64,000 nucleotides of DNA from positions 3,020,501-3,084,500 of the forward strand of contig NZ_AP021861.1 in NCBI RefSeq assembly GCF_009177095.1, given 5' to 3'. Under the pieces are notes generated by a model. That model ran no database searches and was not told where the DNA came from. It was given only the letters and a program-made list of their open reading frames with translations. The translations under genes were made by a program, and so were the position numbers. This document shows positions 42,094 through 51,900 of the stretch, one piece after another; positions within the stretch are counted from its first letter, which is position 1; every line of letters begins with the position of its first letter. Source of the DNA: Lacipirellula parvula (lineage in GTDB: Bacteria; Planctomycetota; Planctomycetia; Pirellulales; Lacipirellulaceae).

Positions 42094-45051
42094 ATGGCCG
42101 CGCGATACTCGCTCAAATGGTTCTGCTGGACGTTCGCATTGAGCGTCGCCTGCATGCTGGCGTCTCGCAGTACCGTTGGCGCAGCCGAGGCGTCGACGGA
42201 CCCGCACACGATTCGCCTCAAAGTCGTCGACGCCGCCGGCAAGCCGATCGAGGGCGCCGCCGTCTCCTGCGGCATCTTGACGGAGCAAAAGGGTTTCAAC
42301 CCCAACCAAGACTACGTGACTTCGGCCGACGGCATCGCCGATTTAGCCGTGCCGCAAACGATGCGCTACGTCCGGCTCACGATTCATAGGGATGGTTACG
42401 CTGGACTGCTTGGGGAGTGGTGGGCGCCCGCCACGGAGCACATCCCCCAAGAGCTCCGCGTCAACATGACGTCGGGAACGACCGTCAGCGGCGCCATCGT
42501 CGGGCCGGACGGCGAACCGATCGCCGGCGCGAGCATCGACGCCAGCTTGGATGGGGGAATCCAGCAGCTTAATCCCGAGACTCCATTCCGGTACCTCGAC
42601 AAGTTAGGCCAGTATGCCAAGGCCGTCCGTTCCGATAAGGAGGGAAAGTGGACCCTCGCGAACGTGCCGCCGGGCGACGATTTCAACTTGCTCGTCCGCA
42701 TGAGTCACCCCGACTACATCGGGGATGAGCACGACGGCCAACTAGCCGCCGCCAGCGGCGTGACGCTGCAGCAACTTCGCGACGGGACGGCCCGCATTGT
42801 GATGCCGCGCGGGGAGATTGTGCGCGGGCAAATCGAAGACTCGCACGGCGCCCCAATTCGCGAGGCCCGGGTCGCATGGTCGAGAACCATGAGGTCAATG
42901 GATGGCAACTTCGTCACCGCCGATGAGCAAGGCGAGTTCCAACTGCCGCCGATGAAAGCCGGCAAGCTGTTCCTGGCCGTTGCCGCCCAGGGGAAGCAAC
43001 CTCAGTTCAAGGAAGTCGCCGTGGTTGAGGGCATGTCGCCTGTGCAAATCATCCTCGACTCGGGGCGGGAGTTACTCCTGAAAATCGTCGACGCCCGAGG
43101 GCAACCTGTCCCAGACGTCAACGTGCGCGTCGAGGCGTGGGGCAAGCTCCGCTCTGGCGTAATTGGCAGAGAGTTGCACTTGCTGAAGGGCCTCTATCCG
43201 CAGCAAGCAAACGCGCAAGGGAGCTATGCGTGGCCAGCCGCGCCGCAGGAACCGCTCAAGCTCCGGATCGGCAAGGCGGGCTGGAATGACTACGCAGGCG
43301 AAGTCGCGGCCGACGACGCCCTCCACGAGATCGTGCTTCACGATTCGGTCGTTATCTCTGGCGAGATTCTCGACGCCAAAACCGGCGCCCCGATCAAGTC
43401 AGCCCGCATCACCGAGGTCGCTCATTACCCGGTTAGCCCCGCCAATCCGATCGTGCAGGCGTCGCAGTTCCGTGTGGTTGACGAGGGGCGCTTCTCGTAT
43501 GCCGCTAGTCAATGGCGAGCTAGCGAGGAACTCGTGCTGCAGATCGAAGCCGCCGGCTATCGGCCCAAGTGGATCGGACCTTTCGATGAGACCGCCGGCG
43601 AGGTGGAGGCCGACGTCCGGCTCGAGTGCGCCGCTCCGCTCCGCGGGCGCGTGCTCGGCACTGACGGTCAGCCGTTAGCAGGCGCCGTGGTCTCATTCAC
43701 GACGAAAGACACGGATCTGCTCGCTCGCGATGCAACGTACGACACCCCTGGCCTCAGTACGCGGACCAACGACGCGGGCCAATTTGAATTCAACGCGACG
43801 ATGACGCGCCCGATCATCGTCGCAGCTCACGATTCAGGCTACGCCGAAGTCGATCTTGAGCTCGACCAACAGCCAGGCGACCTGCAGCTCCGCCCTTGGG
43901 CCCGCGTCGAAGGCCGCGTCACGCAAGCCGGCAAACCGGTCGTCGACCAAGTGATTTACTTCAACCCGATTCGCCTCCTCGGCGGCGAGAATCCCCATCT
44001 GCAAGACGACTTCAGCGCGACGACCGACGGCGAAGGCCGGTTCGTGTTTGAAAAGGTTCCGCCGGTCCCTTCGCATGTCTACCCGGACGTGTCAGTGTGG
44101 GACCAAACGAAGCTGATGTCGGGCGAGAGCATCCCCGTCGATTTGCAACCAGGGGAAACGCGCGTGGTCGCCATCGGCGAACAAGGGGCGACGGTGCGCG
44201 GACGACTTCGCCCCAACGGCGAGATCGCCCCCAAGCTCGATATGAACTACTGCATGAACTACCTGCTCCAGCGCGGGCCAGGCATCACGCCGCCGCCCCC
44301 AGTCCAGCGCGCCGGCTTCGACTGGCGAACCGGCTGGTCGTTCGATTGGAAAGATTCCGAGGAGGGCCGCGGCTTCTTGAACACGCTGCCGCACCACTTC
44401 GTGAAGTTTCAACCGGACGGATCGTTCGTCGTTCATGGCGTGCCGGCCGGCGAATACCAGCTTGCCACCTCTGTGTATGAACCGCCGGAAGGTTGTCTCG
44501 TCGATCCCGTCGGACGTCGCGTGATTGACTTCTCCGTGGCGGACGCCGACGTCCAGCGCGGAGAGCTTGATCTCGGCGTCATCGACGTCGACGTGAAGCT
44601 TGGCCCGCAAGTCGGCGATCCCTTCCCGGCGTTCGGCTACGAAGGGCTCGCCGAAGACGAAATGGGTTCCATTGCCGATTGGCAGGGACGCTACGTCCTG
44701 GTCGCCTTCTGGGCAACTTGGTGCGGCCCCTGCATCTCCCATTTGCCCGAGTTGCAGGCAATTGCCAAGGAACTCGACCCCGAGCGAGCGACGCTGCTCA
44801 GCATTTCGCTCGACGAAGATCCGGCGAAGGCGCGGGCCTTCATCGCCGCGCGTCAGATGGATTGGCCGCAAGGGTTGCTAGGGCAACGCGACAACCCGCT
44901 CGTGCGGCAGCAACTCGGCGTGAGCTCCGTGCCTGCGTACTTTGTATTGGATCCCTCAGGAAAATTGGTCAACCGCTCTTCCCAACTGCACGAGGCAGTG
45001 TCGGCGCTCGAGCAGGCGCTTGCCGAAAGTGGTGAAAAGGTATCGCAGTAG
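42094..45051 (+). CDS. Large exported protein with carboxypeptidase-regulatory-like repeats and C-terminal thioredoxin domain
   Basis: This 985-aa protein has a signal peptide (WFCWTFALSVACMLASRSTV), then a string of Ig-like carboxypeptidase-regulatory modules recognisable by recurring V-D-A-x-G-x-P-I/V-x-G/D-x-x-V phrases (VVDAAGKPIEGAAV; IVGPDGEPIAGASI; IVDARGQPVPDVNV; VLGTDGQPLAGAVV). The last 130 residues form a TlpA/AhpC-type thioredoxin domain with the redox motif FWATWCGPC at about residue 872 and the cis-Pro VSSVPAYF. It likely acts outside the cytoplasm as a thiol reductant or sensor on a scaffold. The frame opens GTG-ATG; I chose the ATG. The next gene starts 35 nt later. Confidence 0.9.
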   Translation: MAARYSLKWFCWTFALSVACMLASRSTVGAAEASTDPHTIRLKVVDAAGKPIEGAAVSCGILTEQKGFNPNQDYVTSADGIADLAVPQTMRYVRLTIHRDGYAGLLGEWWAPATEHIPQELRVNMTSGTTVSGAIVGPDGEPIAGASIDASLDGGIQQLNPETPFRYLDKLGQYAKAVRSDKEGKWTLANVPPGDDFNLLVRMSHPDYIGDEHDGQLAAASGVTLQQLRDGTARIVMPRGEIVRGQIEDSHGAPIREARVAWSRTMRSMDGNFVTADEQGEFQLPPMKAGKLFLAVAAQGKQPQFKEVAVVEGMSPVQIILDSGRELLLKIVDARGQPVPDVNVRVEAWGKLRSGVIGRELHLLKGLYPQQANAQGSYAWPAAPQEPLKLRIGKAGWNDYAGEVAADDALHEIVLHDSVVISGEILDAKTGAPIKSARITEVAHYPVSPANPIVQASQFRVVDEGRFSYAASQWRASEELVLQIEAAGYRPKWIGPFDETAGEVEADVRLECAAPLRGRVLGTDGQPLAGAVVSFTTKDTDLLARDATYDTPGLSTRTNDAGQFEFNATMTRPIIVAAHDSGYAEVDLELDQQPGDLQLRPWARVEGRVTQAGKPVVDQVIYFNPIRLLGGENPHLQDDFSATTDGEGRFVFEKVPPVPSHVYPDVSVWDQTKLMSGESIPVDLQPGETRVVAIGEQGATVRGRLRPNGEIAPKLDMNYCMNYLLQRGPGITPPPPVQRAGFDWRTGWSFDWKDSEEGRGFLNTLPHHFVKFQPDGSFVVHGVPAGEYQLATSVYEPPEGCLVDPVGRRVIDFSVADADVQRGELDLGVIDVDVKLGPQVGDPFPAFGYEGLAEDEMGSIADWQGRYVLVAFWATWCGPCISHLPELQAIAKELDPERATLLSISLDEDPAKARAFIAARQMDWPQGLLGQRDNPLVRQQLGVSSVPAYFVLDPSGKLVNRSSQLHEAVSALEQALAESGEKVSQ

Positions 45052-45086
45052 CTGGATGAGCTGGATTGTCACGGGAGGTCGGTGCG

Positions 45087-48000
45087 ATGTCTCGCCTGTT
45101 GGTCCGCATATTGCTGCTCACGTCCCTCGGCACCGTCTTCTCGATGGCGCAGCGCTCGCACGCCGAAGCTAACGAGTCGACGCCCTCGCTCGACGCCGAC
45201 GCGCTGGTCTCCCAAGTGATCGCGCGCTGCCGCCCCTGGCTCCGCCAGCCAGGTCCGGAACTCAAGTCGCTCAAATACACATACCACTTGAACGGCGACA
45301 AACGCGTCGTCGAAATCGCCGCGGCCGCCGACCCGGTCCGCCGCGCTTTTTGGCAAGGCGCCACCCTCTCGCTCGGCCTTCACGCGCTCGCCAAATCGCC
45401 GGAGAAGTTCACGGCGGCGGCCGAACGCATCGCCGGCGACGCAGATGATCCGCAGCCCTTCATCCGCCTCACGCTCCGGCCGAAGGCGCAGGCAGACCCG
45501 TTCCGCATCGAAGTCGGCAACGGCATCGAGGGCTCTTGGTACGGCTACTACATCCACGCATTCGACGAGTTCCAGATCGATCTCGATCCCGAAACGCTTC
45601 TCCCGCGGCGAGAGACACACGCCTTCTCGCACTACGCATTCAGCGATTGGCAAGAAGTGCAGCCCGGCGCCTGGATTCCTCAGAAGGTGGTCGCCAGTCG
45701 CAACGGTTACGAGTATCGCATGAACTTCGCGTGGCAAGGCGACGCCGCCTGGTTGCTCACTCACGCCGAGACCCTGCACGACGGTCGCCTCCGCCCTGTG
45801 GCGCGCGTCAGCGACGTTCAGGTCAACGACTCAGCCGTCACCGTTGCCCTGAGCGCCGAACAGCAGCGGCTCGACGCCGCCCGCCGCGTCGTTCGCGATA
45901 TGCTCGACCGTAACGCGGCGTGGCTCGCGCCGAAACCTGCGTTCGATTCGCTGCAGTACTCCTTTCACATCGAGCCGCAAGAGGTGACGGAGACGTGCGT
46001 CGTCCGCCGCGACGGTTTTACGTTGGTCGAAGTCACTGGCGACGGACAAGGAAAGATGGAAGGGCAACTCGGCGATCGCAAGATCGTCACCGCGGCCGAC
46101 GAATTTGCCAATGCCCGCCGCGACGACCTCCGCGCCAATGTTCGTGATCGGTCGCCCGACGCGCCGGAGCCGAACGACGCCCTGCAGTTGCGTCGCTATG
46201 CCCTCATCGGCTGCCAATTTGATTTGCCGCTCTTCGAACTTGGCCGCACGCTCGACAATGCGATGGTCGAGGTCAAGGAAGGTGAATGGCAAGGCGTTCC
46301 CTGCTTTGTCGCGACGATCACCCCGCCCGGTCGCAGCCACCCCCTCGGTTGCGGCGTCATGCTCGGCTTCACCTCATGGTCCTACATCCACCACCTCTAC
46401 GCCGAGTCCGAGACGATCTTCATCGATAAGGAGCGGCTCGTCCCGCTGCACGAAACGTTCATCGAGAGCCGCGACGGACGGCGATTCGAGATCGATTTCA
46501 AAAACTATCAACCGTTGGCGGAGGAGGGCGATCGGCTCGCACCGCTGCAGATCGACATTTCATCCAAAGACTACTTCACCTGCCAGTACGAGTTCCAACT
46601 CATCGGGGGCAAGCAGTGGCTAATCCGCTCCGCCGAGTCGTGGTTCAAGGCAGATGAAAAGAGCCGCGGCGTCGTGAGCGACGTGCGCATCGACGAGCCT
46701 TCGCCGGCAGCCGACGCGGCCCTACGCCAAGTGGCGGCCTTTCAGGAAGTCTTTGCTGTCGATTCCGCGGCTTCCGCTGCGGAACCGCACGCAACGCAGA
46801 CTGTCGACACGCTCCCCTTTAAGCTCGGCCAACCGCGAACGATCGGCGCGGCCGAGGTTCTCTTCACCCTCAATGGCAAACAGCAGCTGGTGCTCCGCGC
46901 GACGAGGCGCGCCGACGCCGAGTCGCCTGGGGATCGCGTCACCGTGCTGCTGCTCGACAAGCAAGATCGATTGCTGCAAGCCGGTTCCGTAGAGTTCACC
47001 GGCACGGAAGCAGAGCAAACGGCGGAAATCAGTTTTGGCGGTTCCTACGCGCTGCGAAATGTGGCGCGCTACGCGATCGCCGGCCTCGGCAACGTCGCCA
47101 CGCTGCCCGACGCAGAGCCTCGCTCGCTTCACACGTTCGCCCTCGTCGCAGACAAGCCGACGCCGATCCGCGGCGTCGCCGACCCTTCAGGCAAGACGCG
47201 AGTCGTCGACGCCATGCTGCAGCGGGACGCCGATGGCGACCTCGTCGCGACGCTCGGCGTCGTCTCACGCGATGGCATGCAGCAGTTTGAAGTCGACGCC
47301 TCGCTGGCGATGTTCGATCAAGCAGGCAAGCTGCTCGCCGCCGCATCGAAGTCTGATTCAATCACCGTGAAGAGCGATCTCTACGCAGGCGAGTGGACGC
47401 TGGCTTTTCCCGCGTCGGTCAACCGCGCCGACGTCGCCGCCATGGCCGTCGGCGTCTCACGCGGGCAGACCACCAGCATGCCGATGGGCTCCATGTGGGC
47501 CGCGCTGATGGACTTCGATGGCCCCTTCGGCGTTGACGAGTTACTGGGCGCTGCGGACGAGGGCTGCTGGCCGGCGGGCCTCGAAGCGCTTCAGCGAGAA
47601 CTGAGTGAAAGCCTTTCGCACGGCCTCTTTGGCCGGGACCACGACTGGCGCGAGAAAGACTCTCGCCATGAGCCCCCTGTGAAGCTGCTCGCCCCGCACG
47701 TCGCCAATCTGCTGCGAATTGTCGCCGCCTCTCGCGAACCGAAAACGCTTGCCGCGGCGATTCGTTTTCTTGGCTATGCGGACGATCCCCGCGCGGTCGA
47801 GGCGATCCGGCCTCTTCGGCAGCATGACAATGAAGCCGTGCGGGACGCGGCCGCCGTCGCACTGCTCATGTTGCGAGACGACGCGCAGCTGCCAGCCGTC
47901 GAAGCGATTCTCTCGCGCGAGCCGGCGAAAGATCCCGATGAATCGTACCGTGCGAATTACGAGCTGCGCCGCGACGCGCTGCTCGCCCTCGCCTCCTGCC

Positions 48001-48896
48001 GCAGTGCGCAGTCGATCCCGCTCGCGGGTAAACGATTGCTCGCACTCGTGGACGGCAGCGAAAAGATCCGTAACGAAGGAGGCGGCAGTCATCTCAATCG
48101 CGCGGGCTACGAAGCGGAACAGCTTGCCCAGCTGCTCGGCAGAGTGCAAGACGAACGGTATCTGCCGATTCTCGAGGCCGCCTTGCAACGGGCCGAACAA
48201 CACGATGGCGACAATCCGCCGGCCGAAGCGGAGTTACTCACGGCGATCTTGAACTACGGCCCTGCCGCGCGACACTGTCTCGAATCGCTCGTGCGTGCAG
48301 GAAATTCCTCGGCCGTGAATGCCGTGGCCGACTCGAAGGACGATTTTTACGTCGCCGCCGTCGGCAGCTTGCTGCAGACGAGCGACGATCTCAACGCGTG
48401 GGATCCGGCGATCGGGTACCTGTGGAATCAGCAGTCGCCCGCATCGCTCGCCGCACTGCAGCAGGCATTCGACCGCGGCGTCCCGGCCGGCGAGCGGCAA
48501 GCAAGCATCCAATTGGAACTGGCAACCGCCCTCGCGGCGCTAGGCGACGCCCGCGGCCTGCCGCTCGCGTTCGACCTGCTAGTTAAGTTGGCTGAGCCGG
48601 GCGTCGCTCCCGACGATGCGAAGGCCAAACGCCAGTGGGAGAAGTCACGCGACGATCGACGACGTGACGTGCTTCGCGTGTTCAGCCGGGCAGCCACCGA
48701 CGACGTCGCGGCGCTGCTCGCCGAGCGGGCGTCAAACGCCGACGCGCCCGCGCGGCTCGCGATCATGCAATTGCTCGGACAGTCGCACTCAATACCCGCC
48801 GCGCTGCGCCCCGCTCTCGAGGAATGGGCGGCGGACAAAATCTCAACGGAAGTTTCACAGCAAGCGGAACGACTTCTACTGAGGTTGAGAGAATAA
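45087..48896 (+). CDS. Very large exported protein with duplicated N-terminal region and C-terminal HEAT-like repeats
   Basis: This 1,269-aa protein starts with a signal peptide (MSRLLVRILLLTSLGTVFSM). Residues about 35-260 and 275-520 look like diverged copies: both start with a helix plus SLKYTYHL / SLQYSFHI and contain SWYGYYIHAF / SWSYIHHLYA, then LDPETLLPRRETH / IDKERLVPLHETF. From about 830 to the end, helical pairs fit HEAT-like repeats (ALQRELSESLSHGLF; DNEAVRDAAAVALLMLRDD; AELLTAILNYGPAARHCLESL). I do not recognise a known function. GGGAGG lies 8 nt before the chosen ATG. It directly follows the thioredoxin-domain gene and probably shares its transcript. Confidence 0.85.
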   Translation: MSRLLVRILLLTSLGTVFSMAQRSHAEANESTPSLDADALVSQVIARCRPWLRQPGPELKSLKYTYHLNGDKRVVEIAAAADPVRRAFWQGATLSLGLHALAKSPEKFTAAAERIAGDADDPQPFIRLTLRPKAQADPFRIEVGNGIEGSWYGYYIHAFDEFQIDLDPETLLPRRETHAFSHYAFSDWQEVQPGAWIPQKVVASRNGYEYRMNFAWQGDAAWLLTHAETLHDGRLRPVARVSDVQVNDSAVTVALSAEQQRLDAARRVVRDMLDRNAAWLAPKPAFDSLQYSFHIEPQEVTETCVVRRDGFTLVEVTGDGQGKMEGQLGDRKIVTAADEFANARRDDLRANVRDRSPDAPEPNDALQLRRYALIGCQFDLPLFELGRTLDNAMVEVKEGEWQGVPCFVATITPPGRSHPLGCGVMLGFTSWSYIHHLYAESETIFIDKERLVPLHETFIESRDGRRFEIDFKNYQPLAEEGDRLAPLQIDISSKDYFTCQYEFQLIGGKQWLIRSAESWFKADEKSRGVVSDVRIDEPSPAADAALRQVAAFQEVFAVDSAASAAEPHATQTVDTLPFKLGQPRTIGAAEVLFTLNGKQQLVLRATRRADAESPGDRVTVLLLDKQDRLLQAGSVEFTGTEAEQTAEISFGGSYALRNVARYAIAGLGNVATLPDAEPRSLHTFALVADKPTPIRGVADPSGKTRVVDAMLQRDADGDLVATLGVVSRDGMQQFEVDASLAMFDQAGKLLAAASKSDSITVKSDLYAGEWTLAFPASVNRADVAAMAVGVSRGQTTSMPMGSMWAALMDFDGPFGVDELLGAADEGCWPAGLEALQRELSESLSHGLFGRDHDWREKDSRHEPPVKLLAPHVANLLRIVAASREPKTLAAAIRFLGYADDPRAVEAIRPLRQHDNEAVRDAAAVALLMLRDDAQLPAVEAILSREPAKDPDESYRANYELRRDALLALASCRSAQSIPLAGKRLLALVDGSEKIRNEGGGSHLNRAGYEAEQLAQLLGRVQDERYLPILEAALQRAEQHDGDNPPAEAELLTAILNYGPAARHCLESLVRAGNSSAVNAVADSKDDFYVAAVGSLLQTSDDLNAWDPAIGYLWNQQSPASLAALQQAFDRGVPAGERQASIQLELATALAALGDARGLPLAFDLLVKLAEPGVAPDDAKAKRQWEKSRDDRRRDVLRVFSRAATDDVAALLAERASNADAPARLAIMQLLGQSHSIPAALRPALEEWAADKISTEVSQQAERLLLRLRE

Positions 48897-48903
48897 TTTG
48901 AAA

Positions 48904-48957
48904 CGGGTAGCCCAGGTTGGCGTACTCGCCTACCTGGGCGGCGCAGCCGCAAGAGGC
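48904..48957. repeat. Hairpin element J2
   Basis: GGTAGCCCAGGTTGGCG and its inverse TACCTGGGC are followed by GGCGCAGCCGCAAGAGGC, which matches the J1 segment (GACGCAGCCGCACGAGGC). It lies in the convergent gap after the 1,269-aa gene. The hairpin of J1 is not conserved here, only the sequence. Confidence 0.65.
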
Positions 48958-48989
48958 TTCCCTCAAGATTCACCACCCCGCACGAACTA

Positions 48990-51900
48990 TCACCACGCGC
49001 CAACCATCGCCCCAGCGAACTCATCGACCGTTGCACCCGCCGCTTCCTCTTCGTCGAGCGCCGCGAAGCAACTCTCCAATTCGGCGGGCGAGTCGCTCGC
49101 GCCCCGTTCTTCGTAACGCAGCCGCCGATTCACAAAGCCGGCGCTTGCCTCAATCGCATCGGCCTGCTTCGTGAGCGCGGCAAAAGCCGCATCGCGTCTA
49201 GTCACGCCGCTGCTTGTCGCCAACCCAGCGAGCGGCGCGAACACGGCCGCTGCTGGCTGCTCCTCAGCGAGGCCGTCCTCGAACTGGTCACGCTCGTCGC
49301 CGCTGATCGCGGCTGGCGCAGGCGCAGCAACGGTCACTTGCATCACGCTGGCCGGCGTCGCAGCAACAACCGCGCTCCCGCCGCTCGGCTGTCCAAACTG
49401 CCCGCGCCACACATTCAAATCAGCGCCATCAACGCTCCCGCTCCCATTCCCGTCGGCTCCGCTGCCGCTCGGCGCCGCGGCGGAACCGAACTGCCGCTGC
49501 CAAGCGAGGAAGTCGGCCCCATCGACGCGACCGTCGTAATTAAAATCGCCCGACGCGACTTCGACGGCGCCCAGATCAATGCGGCTCCCCAGCAGTCGTG
49601 CGTAGCCCGCCCCGCGTTGATCCACCAGCGGCAAGCCAGCAGCGCCAGGAATGCTCGCTGGATTTCCCCCGTTGATGGCCGCGCTGCCGGCGAGCGGCGC
49701 TCTTGTCCGCGTGAGGCCGCCGTTGTTTTTCAGCGGGCCGAGCAGCGCATCGCCCGTGATCGTGTTCGCCAATCCGCCGGCGCCATCGCTGATGAGGTTG
49801 TAACTGCCGGCGAAGGCGCCGATAAAATCGGCGCCTATCGCGACATCGGCGCCAGCGGCGCTGTCGATGATGCTGTTATTGAGGGTGACCGTGCCCCGGC
49901 CGTTGGTTCCACCAGTGTTGAACGGGGTGCCGTTGTCGATGCCGCCGGCGCCGGCGTCGGCCGAGTTTCCGAACAGGGTGCTGCTGGTAATGGTCAGGTC
50001 GCCCGCATTGTAGATCGCGCCGCCTCGCACCGCCGCCAGGTTTCCGTCGACCGTGCTGTTAACGACCGTCGCCGTGCTGTACACGCCCCAGCCTGCCTGG
50101 AATTCGCTGGCTAGCGCGCCGCCGTAGCTCGCTGAGTTTCCTGACAACGTGCTGTTAATAATCAACGCCACTCCCCACCCGGGTTTGTTCTCAAGGCCGT
50201 ATTTGTAGTTGTAAATCGCTCCGCCGCCGAAGGCTGAATTGCCTGTGAAGCTGCTGTCCGTGATGGTTGCAGTCCCTAGACTGCGGATGGCTCCCCCGTA
50301 GGCGCCCGTCGTGTTCCCGGAGAAGGTGCTATGGGTGACGTTCAACACGCCGCCATACTCGATGGCGCCGCCCCCCTCGACATAGCTGGTACCGGTACGC
50401 GTCGAATTGCCCAGGAATAGGCAATCGACCAACGTCATGATTCCGATCCCCCCGACAATGGCGCCACCCCGATACCCGGCGCTGTTGCCGACGAAGTTAC
50501 AACTGGTGAGCGTGAGCTTGCGGCTCCCGGCTATCGCGCCGCCACTTTCGGCAGCGAAGCCGTTGCGGAAAGTCAGGCCGGAAATAGCAACGCCGCTGTA
50601 ATCGCCGTCGGCCATCTCCGAATAGATCGAAACGATGCCGCCGTAGCCGTTCGGCGTCGGCCCCACGTTGTGCCCGTCGATTGCTAGTGCGTTGGCCCCT
50701 GGGCCAACGATGATGAGGTTGCCCGTGATATCAGGCAGTTGCTTAACGCCAAGTTCGATGGCGCCGACCACGTTGGCCGCGAAGGTGATCGTCGCGCCGT
50801 CGATGGGCAGGTAACCGCTCGCGTAGCCGATGGCTTCGCGCAGCGACGTCCCCGTGCCTTGCGCGGCACTGATCGTGCCGTTATCCTCATCGATGACAGT
50901 CGTGACTTCAATTGTCTCTGCTCCGACCTCGACGGCGCCGATATCCACCGTGCCGTTCTTAATTCGCTTCGCCCCGCGCTGATCGGTCGTGACGCCGCCG
51001 GGAACCAGGCTATTGTTGCCGACGTTGAGCAACGGGCTGCCAACGAGCGGCCGCATCGTGGCCGTCGCCCCGCCGTTGGCGATCGTCAACGGTCCCAACA
51101 TCGCATCCCCGGTGAGCGTGCCCGTGAGGCCCGCGCCGCTGCCGTCGCTGACAAAGTTGTTGCTGCCGCTGAGCCCGCCGCCGCCGACAATGTTGCCCGA
51201 ACTGTTGCTAGCCAGTACAGAATTGTTTAGTGCTAGCGTTCCGCCGTTGTTGATGCCGATGCCGTTGCCGGCAATGGTGCTGCTTGTGATCGTGGCCGTG
51301 CCGCCGTTGGAAATGGCTTGGCCGCTGTTCGCAGAGAACGTGCTGTTGACGACCGACAGCACGTTGTAGTTCACAATGCTGTCAGGCGTGCTGCCAGTCA
51401 CCGTGCAGTCGATCAGCGTGAGACTGCCCGCGTTCGTGACGCCGCCGCCGACGCCAGGCGGCAGGCTGCTGTTGTTCTTGATGCTGCAGCCGATCATCGT
51501 GAGCGTGCCGGTGTTGTAGGCGCCGGCGCCCTCCATGGCGTTGTTGTAGGCTAGCACGTCGAACGCGAACTTCTGAGGAAAGTTGTAACCAGGCGCCACC
51601 GGCAGTTCTGTGGGGCCGACGATGCCGTTCACCGTCATCACGCCTTCATTGAAGATGCCGCCGCCGTTGGCTGAGGCCGAGTTGAACAACATCGACACGT
51701 CAGTGAAGGTGGCGTTGCCGCTGCCGGCGTTAAAAATCGCGCCGCCGTAGCCTTCACTGACATTCGCGATGAAGCCGTTGGCAGTCGGTCCCGTTGAGTA
51801 GAGGAACGTCGGATCGTAGCCGCGATGGCTGCTGCTGACATTGAGCGTGCCGGCGTTGAAGATGCCGGCGCCAAACATGCCGGCGAAATTGTCTTGAGCC

